A DNA stretch of 41,650 bases from an uncultured Acidimicrobiaceae bacterium (GCA_913020735.1 CAJWBN010000006.1:1-41650), one strand, 5' to 3'. Positions 8,265 through 16,856 are shown, numbered from the stretch's first letter. Notes: generated by a model from the letters alone, not told the origin. Program-made: numbers and translations.

Positions 8265-9290
8265 TTAGTCACTTAGAAGTTCAAGGGCACTGGCAGAAAG
8301 CGTCTCTACTTGTTCTTTGAAGACGGAGATATCTACGTCTTCTTGGTCACCCATCGCACCATTGACATATCTGTTTAAGACACCTTCGACAATGGCGGCT
8401 AGCCGCCAGTAGGAAAAGGCTCGATAGTAAGCCACGCCTGACACGTCGCGCCCGGAGGCCTGCTCGTACCAACGCGTTAGGTCCTCTCGGGAGGCGAACC
8501 CACCCACAAGTGTCGGGGCGCTGGAGCCGGCGGGCACTTCGTCTGGTTCAACCCAGTTGTTGAGTAAGTATCCGACGTCAGCCAATGGATCGCCAAGAGT
8601 GCACAATTCCCAGTCAAGCACCGCCAAGATACGCCCGGATCTGGTCAACATATTTCCGAGCCGATAATCCCCGTGAACGATCGTGGAACCTAGCTGAGAA
8701 GGTTTCTGTCTCTCTAAGAGATCTTGGACTTCTTCCATCACCGCTAGTTCGCGTGTCTTTGACTGCTCCCATTGACGACTCCACCGGCGGAGTTGGCGAC
8801 CCAAGTAATCCTCTCTTTTCGCGAGATCACCCAATCCGATGTCTTGAGGCTCAACTGAGTGCAACTCTGCCAACACTTCAACAACCTGACGACTTAGATC
8901 CAGTCGTTCTTGATGAGGAACTAGGGCTGATTCGATATCGCTGTGGAGAACATCGCCTTCTACGTATTCCATTACGTAAAAAGGAGCGGCGTTTACTTCT
9001 AGGTCTTCGCACACCCCCACGGTCGGCGGAACCGGTACGGCGGTGTTGCCGACAGCACTAATAATGCGGTGTTCTCTCGCCATATCGTGCGCGGTGGCTA
9101 GAACCTGCCCCAAAGGCGGACGACGAAGAACATACAAATTCTTGTTTTTGTCTTCGACTCGGTAAGTCAAATTTGAGTGACCTCCCGCGATGAGTTCATA
9201 GCTCAACGGCGGGTTCACTCCGGGAACATGTTCGGAAAACCACGAAGCGACTCTCGAAGCGTCAATTCCTTCTGTAACGGGGTCACTCAT
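8265..9290 (-). CDS. Phosphotransferase family protein, ACAD10/11 kinase-domain type
   Basis: A 341-residue APH-fold kinase from the ATG at 9290. The preceding GAGAAGTG suits this start, and a longer frame from 9332 adds an implausible Arg-rich leader. AGGHSNLTYRV is the nucleotide-loop equivalent, FYVMEYVEGDVL the hinge, HGDYRLGN (about residues 206-213) the catalytic loop, and VLDWELCTLGDPLADVGY (about 224-241) the metal-binding segment. This set is characteristic of the kinase domain of ACAD10/ACAD11 and of bacterial LvaA, which phosphorylates 4-hydroxyacyl-CoAs in levulinate breakdown. It lies between a 3-hydroxyacyl-CoA dehydrogenase gene and htrA, with an enoyl-CoA hydratase further on. 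The context supports a CoA-thioester substrate, but this is inference. Confidence 0.85.
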   Translation of the reverse strand: MSDPVTEGIDASRVASWFSEHVPGVNPPLSYELIAGGHSNLTYRVEDKNKNLYVLRRPPLGQVLATAHDMAREHRIISAVGNTAVPVPPTVGVCEDLEVNAAPFYVMEYVEGDVLHSDIESALVPHQERLDLSRQVVEVLAELHSVEPQDIGLGDLAKREDYLGRQLRRWSRQWEQSKTRELAVMEEVQDLLERQKPSQLGSTIVHGDYRLGNMLTRSGRILAVLDWELCTLGDPLADVGYLLNNWVEPDEVPAGSSAPTLVGGFASREDLTRWYEQASGRDVSGVAYYRAFSYWRLAAIVEGVLNRYVNGAMGDQEDVDISVFKEQVETLSASALELLSD

Positions 9291-9334
9291 ATGGTTCACT
9301 TCTCTGCAAGTTCGGCGACGTCGCCGAGACAACC

Positions 9335-10192
9335 TTAGTTGTATCGGTAAAATCCTCGTCCGTTCTTGCGGCCCAACAAACCGGCATCACACATGCGGCT
9401 AAGAAGAGGAGGTGGCGCATATAGCTGTTCTTTAAACTCCTCGTAAAGCGACTCAGCTACGGCCATAGTGGTATCAAGACCGATTAGATCGCATAGAGCT
9501 AAGGGGCCCATTGGATGGTTGCATCCTAAGACCATGCCTGCATCAATATCTTCAGCACTCGCGAAACCTGATTCCATCATCCGAATAGCGGAAAGGATGT
9601 AGGGAATCAGAAGTGCATTAACAACGAATCCAGCACGGTCTTGGCTGCTCACTACTCTTTTCTGAAGTTGATCTGAAGCAAACTCTTGGCAAATAGCAGC
9701 AGTTTTGTCACCTGTAAGCAGCGAAGAAATAATCTCTACCAGTCCCATCACTGGGACCGGGTTAAAGAAGTGCACACCTATCACTTGTTGCGGCCTGCTA
9801 GTCGCCATCGCAAGCTTCATGATTGGGATGGATGATGTGTTGCTCGCCAAAATTGCTTCTGGGTCATCGACGACGTCATTTAAACGCCGGAACACTTCAA
9901 GTTTTGCTTCCTCTTGTTCAACAACTGCTTCGACAACAAACTGTCGGTCGGCGAGGCTTGTGAGCTTGGTGGAAAAGGAAATATTTCCCATTACCTGCGC
10001 TCTATCATCATCAGTTATTTTCTCTGCCCTGACTGCGCGGTCGAGACTTCGCTCCATCCGCTCCATACCAGCCTGAAGCGCACCATCACTGGCTTCGACA
10101 ATCTTTACGTCACAGCCACTTCGTGCCGCAACTTCAGCAATACCGGAACCCATAAGGCCGCAGCCAACTACCCCAAATCGTTCAATAATCAC
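9335..10192 (-). CDS. 3-hydroxyacyl-CoA (3-hydroxybutyryl-CoA) dehydrogenase
   Basis: A 285-residue enzyme of the usual stand-alone length. The N-terminal Rossmann fold shows GVVGCGLMGSGIAEVAARSG (about residues 7-26), the NAD-binding glycine motif. ASNTSSIPI and GVHFFNPVPVMGLVEII carry the catalytic Ser/Asn, His and Glu of the family. The C-terminal helical domain has GFVVNALLIPYI and GMVLGCNHPMGPLALCDLIG, as in 3-hydroxybutyryl-CoA dehydrogenases. It oxidises L-3-hydroxyacyl-CoA to 3-ketoacyl-CoA with NAD(P) in beta-oxidation or butyrate/PHB metabolism. It is second in the operon, 42 bases after the B12-domain gene. Chain-length preference is not visible. Confidence 0.93.
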   Translation of the reverse strand: MIIERFGVVGCGLMGSGIAEVAARSGCDVKIVEASDGALQAGMERMERSLDRAVRAEKITDDDRAQVMGNISFSTKLTSLADRQFVVEAVVEQEEAKLEVFRRLNDVVDDPEAILASNTSSIPIMKLAMATSRPQQVIGVHFFNPVPVMGLVEIISSLLTGDKTAAICQEFASDQLQKRVVSSQDRAGFVVNALLIPYILSAIRMMESGFASAEDIDAGMVLGCNHPMGPLALCDLIGLDTTMAVAESLYEEFKEQLYAPPPLLSRMCDAGLLGRKNGRGFYRYN

Positions 10193-10234
10193 GATGGTTA
10201 GGTTACAAGAGCACTTAGGGCTTATGTAAGGAGA

Positions 10235-10633
10235 TCACCTAACCTGATACTCCTCAATTGCTCCGCTAACAGCTGTGACTACTTCTTCAGCGGTCGCTCC
10301 CGGCGTTAGAACCCGTGCGACTCCAGCGTCGTACATAGATTGGAAATCAGCTTCGGGAACAATCCCACCAAGGATTACCGGTATATCTGCACCAGCGTCT
10401 TTAAGGGCCTGGGTGACCATTGGTAGCAATGCTTCGTGAGCACCAGACAACATTGAAACTCCAATAGCTGAAACATCCTCATCGATTGCTGCAGCAACAA
10501 CGGTTTCGGGTGTCTGAAACAGCCCGGTGTATATAACTTCGTATCCAGCATCTCGCAAAATTCGCGCGACGATTTTGACTCCACGGTCATGCCCATCGAG
10601 TCCTAATTTCGTCACTAATACGCGCTCTGCCAT
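10235..10633 (-). CDS. Stand-alone B12-binding domain, methylmalonyl-CoA mutase C-terminal type
   Basis: A 132-residue protein consisting only of the cobalamin-binding domain found at the C-terminus of methylmalonyl-CoA mutases and in small subunits of heteromeric acyl-CoA mutases. LVTKLGLDGHDRGVKIVARI contains the base-off/His-on motif DxHxxG (Asp13, His15, Gly18). SMLSGAH and VILGGIVP supply the Ser and Gly-Gly that surround the nucleotide tail. A catalytic large subunit is not in this window, so the protein must pair with a partner encoded elsewhere. It is the first gene of an eight-gene minus-strand operon. A good ribosome site (AAGGAGAG) lies about 17 bases upstream of the ATG, rather farther than usual. 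Confidence 0.9.
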   Translation of the reverse strand: MAERVLVTKLGLDGHDRGVKIVARILRDAGYEVIYTGLFQTPETVVAAAIDEDVSAIGVSMLSGAHEALLPMVTQALKDAGADIPVILGGIVPEADFQSMYDAGVARVLTPGATAEEVVTAVSGAIEEYQVR

Positions 10634-10695
10634 GAGCTTTGACCCTAGCTCTCTCCTTAGCCAAGGGCGAGTCCAGCGTTGAGTTCGCTCAAATA

Positions 10696-10709
10696 TTCGT
10701 TCTTACGAA
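10696..10709. repeat. Inverted repeat between divergent promoters
   Basis: TTCGT and ACGAA flank four bases (TCTT) in the 205-base gap between the B12-domain gene and the ABC ATPase gene. It could be an operator for either direction. Its short arms make chance quite possible. Confidence 0.25.
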
Positions 10710-10748
10710 ATCAAGATGGGCTTCGACTTCTCATGATTCCTTATCAGT

Positions 10749-10776
10749 TTGAAGTGCAAAGTAGATCAACGATAAT
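10749..10776 (+). promoter_or_regulatory. Candidate sigma-70-type promoter for the ABC transporter operon
   Basis: TTGAAG (-35-like) and GATAAT (-10-like, five of six consensus bases) are separated by 16 bases, about 63 bases upstream of the ATPase start. Found by eye only. Confidence 0.4.
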
Positions 10777-10801
10777 AACTCTTTGAGAAATATCCTTGAT
10801 A

Positions 10802-10824
10802 GGTCGAACGATGCGATGTTGACC
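10802..10824. promoter_or_regulatory. Imperfect inverted repeat between promoter and ABC ATPase start
   Basis: GGTCGAAC and GTTGACC form near-complementary arms (one extra base in the left arm) around GATGCGAT. The element sits between the candidate -10 at 10776 and the ATG at 10839, where a repressor would block transcription. No regulator gene lies next to it. Confidence 0.3.
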
Positions 10825-10838
10825 CATAGGGTGCATGC

Positions 10839-11576
10839 ATGACTACCACCACTGCAGTCGCGGCCCGAGCCGTTAATGCTTCAAAAATGTATGGTTCGGG
10901 TGAAACCGTAGTGCGGGCACTTGACGAATTATCTGTCGACCTTGCCGCGGGAGAATTTACCGCGATCATGGGACCATCAGGTTCCGGAAAATCCACATTG
11001 ATGCACTGCCTAGCCGGTCTAGACACCCTTAATTCCGGGAAAGTCTTTATTGGAGATACCGACATAAGCGAACTCTCCGAGCGCGCTCTGACGTTATTAC
11101 GGCGAGACCGCATTGGTTTCGTTTTCCAAGCCTTCAATTTGGTGCCAACGTTGTCAGCCAAAGAAAACATCGTATTACCCCAAAGATTGGGAGCTACCGC
11201 GCCACCAGAATCTTGGCTCGATCAAGTTATTGACGCTGTCGGACTCGCTGATCGACTCAGCCACCGCCCCAACGAGCTATCCGGAGGCCAGCAACAACGC
11301 GTTGCGGTGGCACGAGCTCTAGCAGGTCAACCAGAGATCATCTTTGCTGACGAGCCGACCGGGAACCTTGACAGCAAAACTGGTGGCGAGATTCTTGACT
11401 TCATGCAGAACGCGGTGCGCGACTTAGATCAAACGATCGTCATGGTCACCCATGACCCATCGGCAGCTGCACATGCCGATCGGGTCGTATTCCTAGCCGA
11501 TGGAAGGATTGTCGAAGAACTAACCGCACCTTCTGCAGACCTGATCTTTGACACCATGAAACGACTCGGCGACTGA
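10839..11576 (+). CDS. ABC transporter ATP-binding protein (LolD/MacB/FtsE-like)
   Basis: A 245-residue ATPase with all hallmarks: Walker A GPSGSGKS (about residues 45-52), Q-loop [11 protein letters not shown] (about 95-105), signature LSGGQQQR (about 147-154), Walker B IIFADE (about 167-172) and the switch His in [23 protein letters not shown] and [11 protein letters not shown] are typical of the MacB/LolD/SalX branch that drives FtsX-type permeases. The partner permease starts two bases after the stop. The system probably performs mechanotransmission or extrudes lipoproteins, peptides or drugs; the cargo is unknown. AGGGTG lies about five bases upstream of the ATG. Confidence 0.92.
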   Translation: MTTTTAVAARAVNASKMYGSGETVVRALDELSVDLAAGEFTAIMGPSGSGKSTLMHCLAGLDTLNSGKVFIGDTDISELSERALTLLRRDRIGFVFQAFNLVPTLSAKENIVLPQRLGATAPPESWLDQVIDAVGLADRLSHRPNELSGGQQQRVAVARALAGQPEIIFADEPTGNLDSKTGGEILDFMQNAVRDLDQTIVMVTHDPSAAAHADRVVFLADGRIVEELTAPSADLIFDTMKRLGD

Positions 11577-11577
11577 A

Positions 11578-14139
11578 GTGTTCAAACTCACTCTGAACTC
11601 CCTGCTGGCTAGAAAAATACGGTTAGCTTTGACCACCTTTGCTGTCGTTTTAGGTGTGTCATTCGTTTCAGGGTCTTTCATTCTCGCCGACAGCCTCCGG
11701 GCGGTCTTTGACAAAATCGCAGTCGAAATAGCCGGCCCCGACTGGCTTCAAGTTCGCGGAGTCGAAACTATCGAAGGAGACCCCTTCAGCCGGCCCAAAG
11801 TCACTCAATCGGTGATTGACCAAATCAACTCAACCGAAGATGTCTACGGCGCAGTTGGAGTTATCCAAGGATTCCCCAGAATTTCAGTGGGCGAAACTTT
11901 GATCAAACCGCTAGGTGGTGCTCCCACTCTGGCCTTCAACTTCGAACAAGAAACCCAAGAACTGAGCGGGTTTCAAACTATCGAAGGTAGGGCCCCCGGC
12001 ACCGGTGAAGCGATGGTCGACATCGATACAGCCGCTAAGTACGACATCGCTATCGGCGACACCATCACTATTCGCTCGCTACAACCTGAAGAGGATTTCC
12101 AAGTCAGCGGTATAACTCGTTGGGGCCTAGATAACGGAGGTGGCGCCGTTTTCGTTTTGATAGACACGGTGACAGCTCAGCGACTCTTTAACTATCCAGA
12201 TTCTTTCTTAGCTATAACTGTCGCAGCTCAGCCCGGGGTGGATGAGGCGCAGCTCGCTGACAAATTAACCAATGAACTACCAAACGGTTTTGAAGCGGTC
12301 ACGAGCGAAGTCGTAGCAAACGAATTCAGTGACCAGTTCGACATATTTATAACGATATTTCAAAACGCGCTCTTAGTTTTTGCTGCCGTAGCTCTCATCG
12401 TCAGCGCATTCATCATCAACAACACATTCGCGATTGTTCTGGGGCAACGCATCAGAGAACTTGGATTACTAAGAGCAGTCGGTGCAACCGGCCGACAAAT
12501 ACGCTCTTCTGTTCTTGTCGAAGCTCTACTGATAGGAATCGTCGCGTCCCTTACCGGCGTTTTCGCTGGAATGGGAATTGCCTGGAGTATCAAAGCACTG
12601 ATAGCTCAAGCAGGAGATGGGTCAGGTCTTCCCGATGGACCCTTGGTGATCGCCGCACGCACTTGGTTTGCAGCAGCCATTGTCGGCGTCGGAGTAACCC
12701 TGCTGGCCGCTATTTCCCCGGCTAGAAGAGCTTCAAAAATTCCACCTATCGCTGCATTAAGAGATGATCTCAGTCTGTGGTCTGGCGGCAACAAGCGGCG
12801 CACTGTCGTCGGTCTCATCTTGGGAATCAGCGGTCTTTTAGCTACCGGCTTCGGCACAGCTAGCAACTCGGGTGCCGCTCGGCAATTGGGCTTGCTGGCT
12901 GCTGGTGCTCTGCTGCTATTCGTCTCAGTGTCCCTCTTGAGTACCTTGATTGCTAAACCAGCGTCGCGGCTTTTGGGTTGGCCAATGACACGATTCGCCA
13001 AGGCTTCGGGCAACTTAGCCCGCGAGAACGCCAGTAGAAACCCGCGAAGGACTTCCTCAACTGCCTCAGCCCTAATGGTTGGTCTTGCGTTGGTTGCGAT
13101 GGTCTTAGTTGTGGGCACGAGCTTCAAAAAGACTTTTTCGTCAATACTCGATACATCTTTGGGGGCAGATTTCTTCATTGATACAGACGGACGGGGTGAT
13201 TGGGGCTTTAGTCCACAACTTGTCGATGAGATAAGCGAGATAGATGGCGTATCAACGGTTGCCGGTTTCCGAGGTGGACCTGGAGTCGCTCAGATAAGCG
13301 TTTACGGCTCATCTAAAGATGTCATCGGCACTCAAGAAGAAGGCCTCGGGCGGGTTATCGACATCTCACTGGTTGACGGCACTTATTCGGGCTTGTCTGA
13401 TGACGGCGTATTAGTCCACACAGATCCAGCTGCTGACCTAGGACTGTCGGTAGGTGATGTGGTGCCCGTAACCTTCCCAGCGTCAGGGCCTCAAGACTTA
13501 AAGGTTGTTGGCATTTTCGATGACGGCTCCCTCTTGGGTAACTGGGTAATCGACATGTCCACTTACGAATATGGTTTCGATCCTGCTCGACAGTCCGACC
13601 TTTTTGCTGCGGTAGAAATCGATGACGGGGTCAATACCGACGAAGTTCGATTGGGCTTAGAAGCAGTGGCTTCCTCATACCCAGAAGCGAACCTGCAAGA
13701 CAGAACCGAATATCAAGAGACCATCGAAGGAGACATCGACACCCTCTTAGTAACAGTCAATGCGTTAGTAGGGTTCGCAGTTATTATCGCCGTTCTAGGA
13801 ATAGTTAATACTTTGATGTTGTCGGTATTTGAACGGACCCGCGAGATAGGACTACTGAGAGCAGTGGGAATGACTCGACGCCAGACGCGGCGAATGATCA
13901 GATGGGAAGCAGTCATTATTGCGGTCTTCGGAGGAGTAATGGGCATCCTTGTCGGAACGGTCCTAGGGTTTATTGCCGTTCAAGCGATGCCAGAGTCATT
14001 CATTACTGACTTTGGTGTGCCTTACGGCAACTTTGTGGTGATCGTTGCTATGTGTGCAGTCGCTGGAGTTTTCGCGGCAATCCTCCCAGCTAGACGAGCA
14101 GCCCGACTGAACGTCCTCGACGCGATAGCGCATCCCTAA
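11578..14139 (+). CDS. ABC transporter permease, duplicated FtsX type
   Basis: An 853-residue integral membrane protein. After a first transmembrane helix (about residues 10-38) comes an extracytoplasmic MacB-type periplasmic-core domain. Three helices of an FtsX domain then follow (about 255-400, with GLLRAVGATGRQIRSSVLVE, the family coupling loop). The whole arrangement repeats: a second N-terminal helix near NASRNPRRTSSTASALMVGL, a second core domain, and a second FtsX domain (about 720-845, with GLLRAVGMTRRQTRRMIRWE). This is the common actinobacterial two-FtsX architecture. The GTG start, two bases past the ATPase stop and without a strong ribosome site of its own, implies translational coupling. 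The stop overlaps the next gene as TAATG. Confidence 0.92.
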   Translation: MFKLTLNSLLARKIRLALTTFAVVLGVSFVSGSFILADSLRAVFDKIAVEIAGPDWLQVRGVETIEGDPFSRPKVTQSVIDQINSTEDVYGAVGVIQGFPRISVGETLIKPLGGAPTLAFNFEQETQELSGFQTIEGRAPGTGEAMVDIDTAAKYDIAIGDTITIRSLQPEEDFQVSGITRWGLDNGGGAVFVLIDTVTAQRLFNYPDSFLAITVAAQPGVDEAQLADKLTNELPNGFEAVTSEVVANEFSDQFDIFITIFQNALLVFAAVALIVSAFIINNTFAIVLGQRIRELGLLRAVGATGRQIRSSVLVEALLIGIVASLTGVFAGMGIAWSIKALIAQAGDGSGLPDGPLVIAARTWFAAAIVGVGVTLLAAISPARRASKIPPIAALRDDLSLWSGGNKRRTVVGLILGISGLLATGFGTASNSGAARQLGLLAAGALLLFVSVSLLSTLIAKPASRLLGWPMTRFAKASGNLARENASRNPRRTSSTASALMVGLALVAMVLVVGTSFKKTFSSILDTSLGADFFIDTDGRGDWGFSPQLVDEISEIDGVSTVAGFRGGPGVAQISVYGSSKDVIGTQEEGLGRVIDISLVDGTYSGLSDDGVLVHTDPAADLGLSVGDVVPVTFPASGPQDLKVVGIFDDGSLLGNWVIDMSTYEYGFDPARQSDLFAAVEIDDGVNTDEVRLGLEAVASSYPEANLQDRTEYQETIEGDIDTLLVTVNALVGFAVIIAVLGIVNTLMLSVFERTREIGLLRAVGMTRRQTRRMIRWEAVIIAVFGGVMGILVGTVLGFIAVQAMPESFITDFGVPYGNFVVIVAMCAVAGVFAAILPARRAARLNVLDAIAHP

Positions 14140-14534
14140 TGGCTCTAGATCCTCTCGCACTCGACAAAGAAGTAGAAAATTTCTTAACCGAGCGCCACCT
14201 AGCGTCCCTGACACTTCTAAGACCGGATGGCACTCCTCACGTCACCGCCGTCGGATTCACTTGGGATAGCCAAGCTCAGTTGGCCCGGGTAATCACCTGG
14301 TCTGGTTCAATGAAAAGCAAGCTCTTGATTCAATCACCCGAAAGTCGAGCGGTTGTATGTCAAATCGATGGTGGCCGCTGGTTGAGTCTTGAAGGCCCTG
14401 CTGTCGTGACTTCCGATGAAGCTCGATGCAAACAAGGCACTGAACGCTACGCCCAGCGCTACAGAATCCCCAAAGAACGTCCCGACCGCACCGTTATTGA
14501 AATTTCGGTCGACCGGATTCTTGGCTACGCCTGA
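14139..14534 (+). CDS. PPOX-class, probably F420-dependent, split-barrel protein
   Basis: A 131-residue protein of the pyridoxamine-5'-phosphate-oxidase-like split beta-barrel family, in the Rv1155-type branch. The evidence is LTLLRPDGTPHVTAVGFTWD near the start, the SMKSKLLIQSPE cofactor-phosphate segment (about residues 64-75), RWLSLEGPAVV and a final VIEISVDRILGYA strand. Such proteins bind F420 or a flavin. F420 is likely given the lineage, but the substrate is unknown. Its ATG overlaps the stop of the permease gene (TAATG), so it is translated with the transporter, an unusual partner. No recognisable terminator is seen in the 38 bases before the convergent helicase gene, only a T-rich stretch. 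Confidence 0.85.
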   Translation: MALDPLALDKEVENFLTERHLASLTLLRPDGTPHVTAVGFTWDSQAQLARVITWSGSMKSKLLIQSPESRAVVCQIDGGRWLSLEGPAVVTSDEARCKQGTERYAQRYRIPKERPDRTVIEISVDRILGYA

Positions 14535-14572
14535 GCAAATTTTTTATTTCCTGAATCGCTTTTGCCGAAGTT

Positions 14573-16678
14573 TTAGTCTCGCAATACTGCTGGCAGTTCG
14601 CGGTCATGGACAATAGCTAAGCGCTTTGTGGACCTAGTGAGAGCAACGAAAAGCGCCCGTAATCCCTGCGGCTCTTCATCCAAAATTGTCGCTGGCTCTA
14701 TTACAACGGTGCCATCTAGCTCAAGACCTTTGACTAATTGGACCGGCATCAAAGCAATTTTAGGATGCAAAGGACCGCTGACGTTTCGGCTAGCGGTAGT
14801 CGCTCTTCCATAATCGATGCCCCTCGCCTCAAGAGCGGCGTCAACATCGTCAATCAAGGACTGCGGCGCGATCACCGCAACCGAACCACCCCCTAGAGCT
14901 TCTGACTCCTCTTCGACTAGAGACACCGATCGTCGTACGAGGTCATTGACGGAGCTTGGACTTTCTCGTTCGATTTGAATGATGCGCGGTGGAGTTCCAA
15001 CTGAACGAACTGCCTTGGGAGTAGCGAGATCTGGGGCTGCAAGAGCAAGAACTTTGTTTGCCAATTCCAGGTTGGGGGCGGGAATCCGGTAACTGAGTGT
15101 TAGCTCTCGAACTCGAGGTTCTTTCGTATCGGCAGGCAAATAGTTGAGTACTTGGTCCCAGTTCGCTGCCGCACCTGGCGCCGTTGCCTGCGCAATATCC
15201 CCTACTAATGTCATGGATCCGTTAAGGGACCGACGAGAAATCATCCGTAACGCCATTGGCGTGTGGTCTTGTGTTTCGTCAACGACTATGTGGCCGAAAG
15301 TCCGTAACTCGGGATCTCGCGCTTTTCTGTCTCGGCCCAGCCGCGGGCCGAGACCCGCGTAAGCCTCATCAAGCAGTGGCACATCAGCGTCGCTCCAACG
15401 GTAATCCATCAAAGATTCACCGCGTTGTCGATACAACGCCACCCACTCTTCATGATCTAAATCTTTACGCGCCGCCGACGCCAATAGCGCTTCTGAGCCA
15501 AAAAGATCCCTCAGTAATTGTGCAGGGGTCAGTACCGGCCATATCCATTCGAGAGCTTCCAAAACTCTCCGGTCTCTCCGCAATCGGTATTGCACATTGT
15601 CAGGATCAGGCTCCGAGTTATGCGACTTGGCCAAAGCAGCGAAGAACTCTTTTTCTACATAACCGCGTGCCGCATTATGTCTTCGATAACGCCTTCTAGC
15701 TTCTCGAACAATTTGTCTGCTTTGGTTGACGGTGATGCGCAGCCGTGTAAGGCCGAACCCCACAGTGAGGTCTTCACGGAGAGCACGTTCACGGTCTTTG
15801 ATCGCGCGACCGATTACCGAGACCATACGTTCGCCTCCCTTAACCGCAGCTGAGCGTGGCTTGTCAGGAAGGGTTACCCGAATGTCGTCAAAGAGGTCTT
15901 TGAGCAGGTCCGCCAAAACCGTCAGATACACCCCAGCTTCTCCCAAACTCGGCAGAACTTGTTCGATGTATCTCAGAAAAAGTCGGTTGGGGCCAACTAC
16001 TAACACCCCTTGACCCTCGAGAGGGAACCGGTGTGTGTAAAGCAAATAAGCAGCTCTATGAAGCGCTACGACGGTTTTGCCCGTTCCTGGACCACCTTGA
16101 ACGATAAGCATCCCTTTCAAGGGGTCACGAATAATTTCATCTTGTTCGCCCTGAATTGTGGCGACAATGTCTCGCAGCTGTCCGTCACGGTTCTGATCTA
16201 GTGCTGCCAGAAGAGCGCCATGACCTTGAAATCCTTCATCAAGCTGATCAAGGTCGAACAACTCATCCTCAATATCTAGTAGTTCACGGCCGCGACTTAC
16301 AAAATGGCGTCGTCGGACAAGACCCATGGGGTCACGACCAGTGGCTCTATAGAAGGGTTCAGCCACCGGAGCTCGCCAATCGACGACTACTGGTTCCTGC
16401 CTTTCATCGGATACGGCGAGTCTTCCAATATAAAATCGATCGTCGCTGTCTAGATCTATTCTCCCGAAAATCAATGACGCAGATCCCAATTGCAGCTGCC
16501 CGAGTCTATTTTGAACACTTCCTTCGATTGCGTCTCTTTCATAACGCGCTTGGGTAGTACCACCACGACCGACCTCAACCATTCCACGCAACTTTTGCGC
16601 TCGTTCACGCGCCTGATCTAAGAGCAGGTGTGCACGCTCAATGTGTGCCTGTTCAGCTGCGATTTCGGGATGTGTCAC
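14573..16678 (-). CDS. helD: HelD/HelR-type ATPase (RNA polymerase recycling, UvrD/Rep superfamily)
   Basis: A 701-residue superfamily I ATPase. Residues 1-60 form a charged N-terminal helix pair that in HelD reaches into RNA polymerase. A HelD-specific segment, FYIGRLAVSDE and VVVDWRAPVAEPFYRAT, covers about residues 82-113. Walker A GGPGTGKT lies at 195-202, a VVDETQD Walker B further on, and the C-terminus has LVKGLELDGTVVIEP and LFVALTRSTKRL as in UvrD-like helicases. HelD/HelR proteins remove stalled RNA polymerase from DNA; actinobacterial HelR also confers rifamycin tolerance. The GTG start at 16678 lacks a clear ribosome site, with a TAATTT -10-like box four bases upstream, so a leaderless transcript is possible. 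It stands alone in its transcription unit. Confidence 0.88.
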   Translation of the reverse strand: MTHPEIAAEQAHIERAHLLLDQARERAQKLRGMVEVGRGGTTQARYERDAIEGSVQNRLGQLQLGSASLIFGRIDLDSDDRFYIGRLAVSDERQEPVVVDWRAPVAEPFYRATGRDPMGLVRRRHFVSRGRELLDIEDELFDLDQLDEGFQGHGALLAALDQNRDGQLRDIVATIQGEQDEIIRDPLKGMLIVQGGPGTGKTVVALHRAAYLLYTHRFPLEGQGVLVVGPNRLFLRYIEQVLPSLGEAGVYLTVLADLLKDLFDDIRVTLPDKPRSAAVKGGERMVSVIGRAIKDRERALREDLTVGFGLTRLRITVNQSRQIVREARRRYRRHNAARGYVEKEFFAALAKSHNSEPDPDNVQYRLRRDRRVLEALEWIWPVLTPAQLLRDLFGSEALLASAARKDLDHEEWVALYRQRGESLMDYRWSDADVPLLDEAYAGLGPRLGRDRKARDPELRTFGHIVVDETQDHTPMALRMISRRSLNGSMTLVGDIAQATAPGAAANWDQVLNYLPADTKEPRVRELTLSYRIPAPNLELANKVLALAAPDLATPKAVRSVGTPPRIIQIERESPSSVNDLVRRSVSLVEEESEALGGGSVAVIAPQSLIDDVDAALEARGIDYGRATTASRNVSGPLHPKIALMPVQLVKGLELDGTVVIEPATILDEEPQGLRALFVALTRSTKRLAIVHDRELPAVLRD

Positions 16679-16738
16679 TCGTAAATTACCGGTTTAGAGA
16701 ACGAACCAGCATACCGCCCTGCGCCTTAAGATTTCAGA

Positions 16739-16768
16739 TTGCCACTTGTTTCGGAAAAATTGTATTAA
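16739..16768 (+). promoter_or_regulatory. Candidate promoter for the cupin gene
   Basis: TTGCCA and TATTAA are separated by 18 bases in the 207-base gap before the cupin gene. A small bulged hairpin (GCGAAGGAGTCCTCGC) lies downstream in the putative leader. Assigned by eye only. Confidence 0.35.
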
Positions 16769-16856
16769 GTGAGGCCATGAAACAAGATCGCTAAGGGTGC
16801 CGAAACCAAACCAAACCAGCGAAGGAGTCCTCGCTGCGTAGCATTTAGTAACTTCT

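Noticed and set aside
8585-9061. Plus-strand frame of 158 codons inside the ACAD10/11-like kinase
   Set aside because: Shadow of a gene with clear kinase motifs.
10634-10838. Cobalamin riboswitch before the B12-domain gene
   Set aside because: No B12-box-like sequence or long conserved stem was seen in the 205-base gap.
12606-13178. Minus-strand frame of 190 codons inside the FtsX permease
   Set aside because: Antisense to transmembrane coding sequence, with no domain and no ribosome site.
14535-14572. T-rich stretch between the PPOX and helicase genes as a terminator
   Set aside because: No stable hairpin was found next to the T run.
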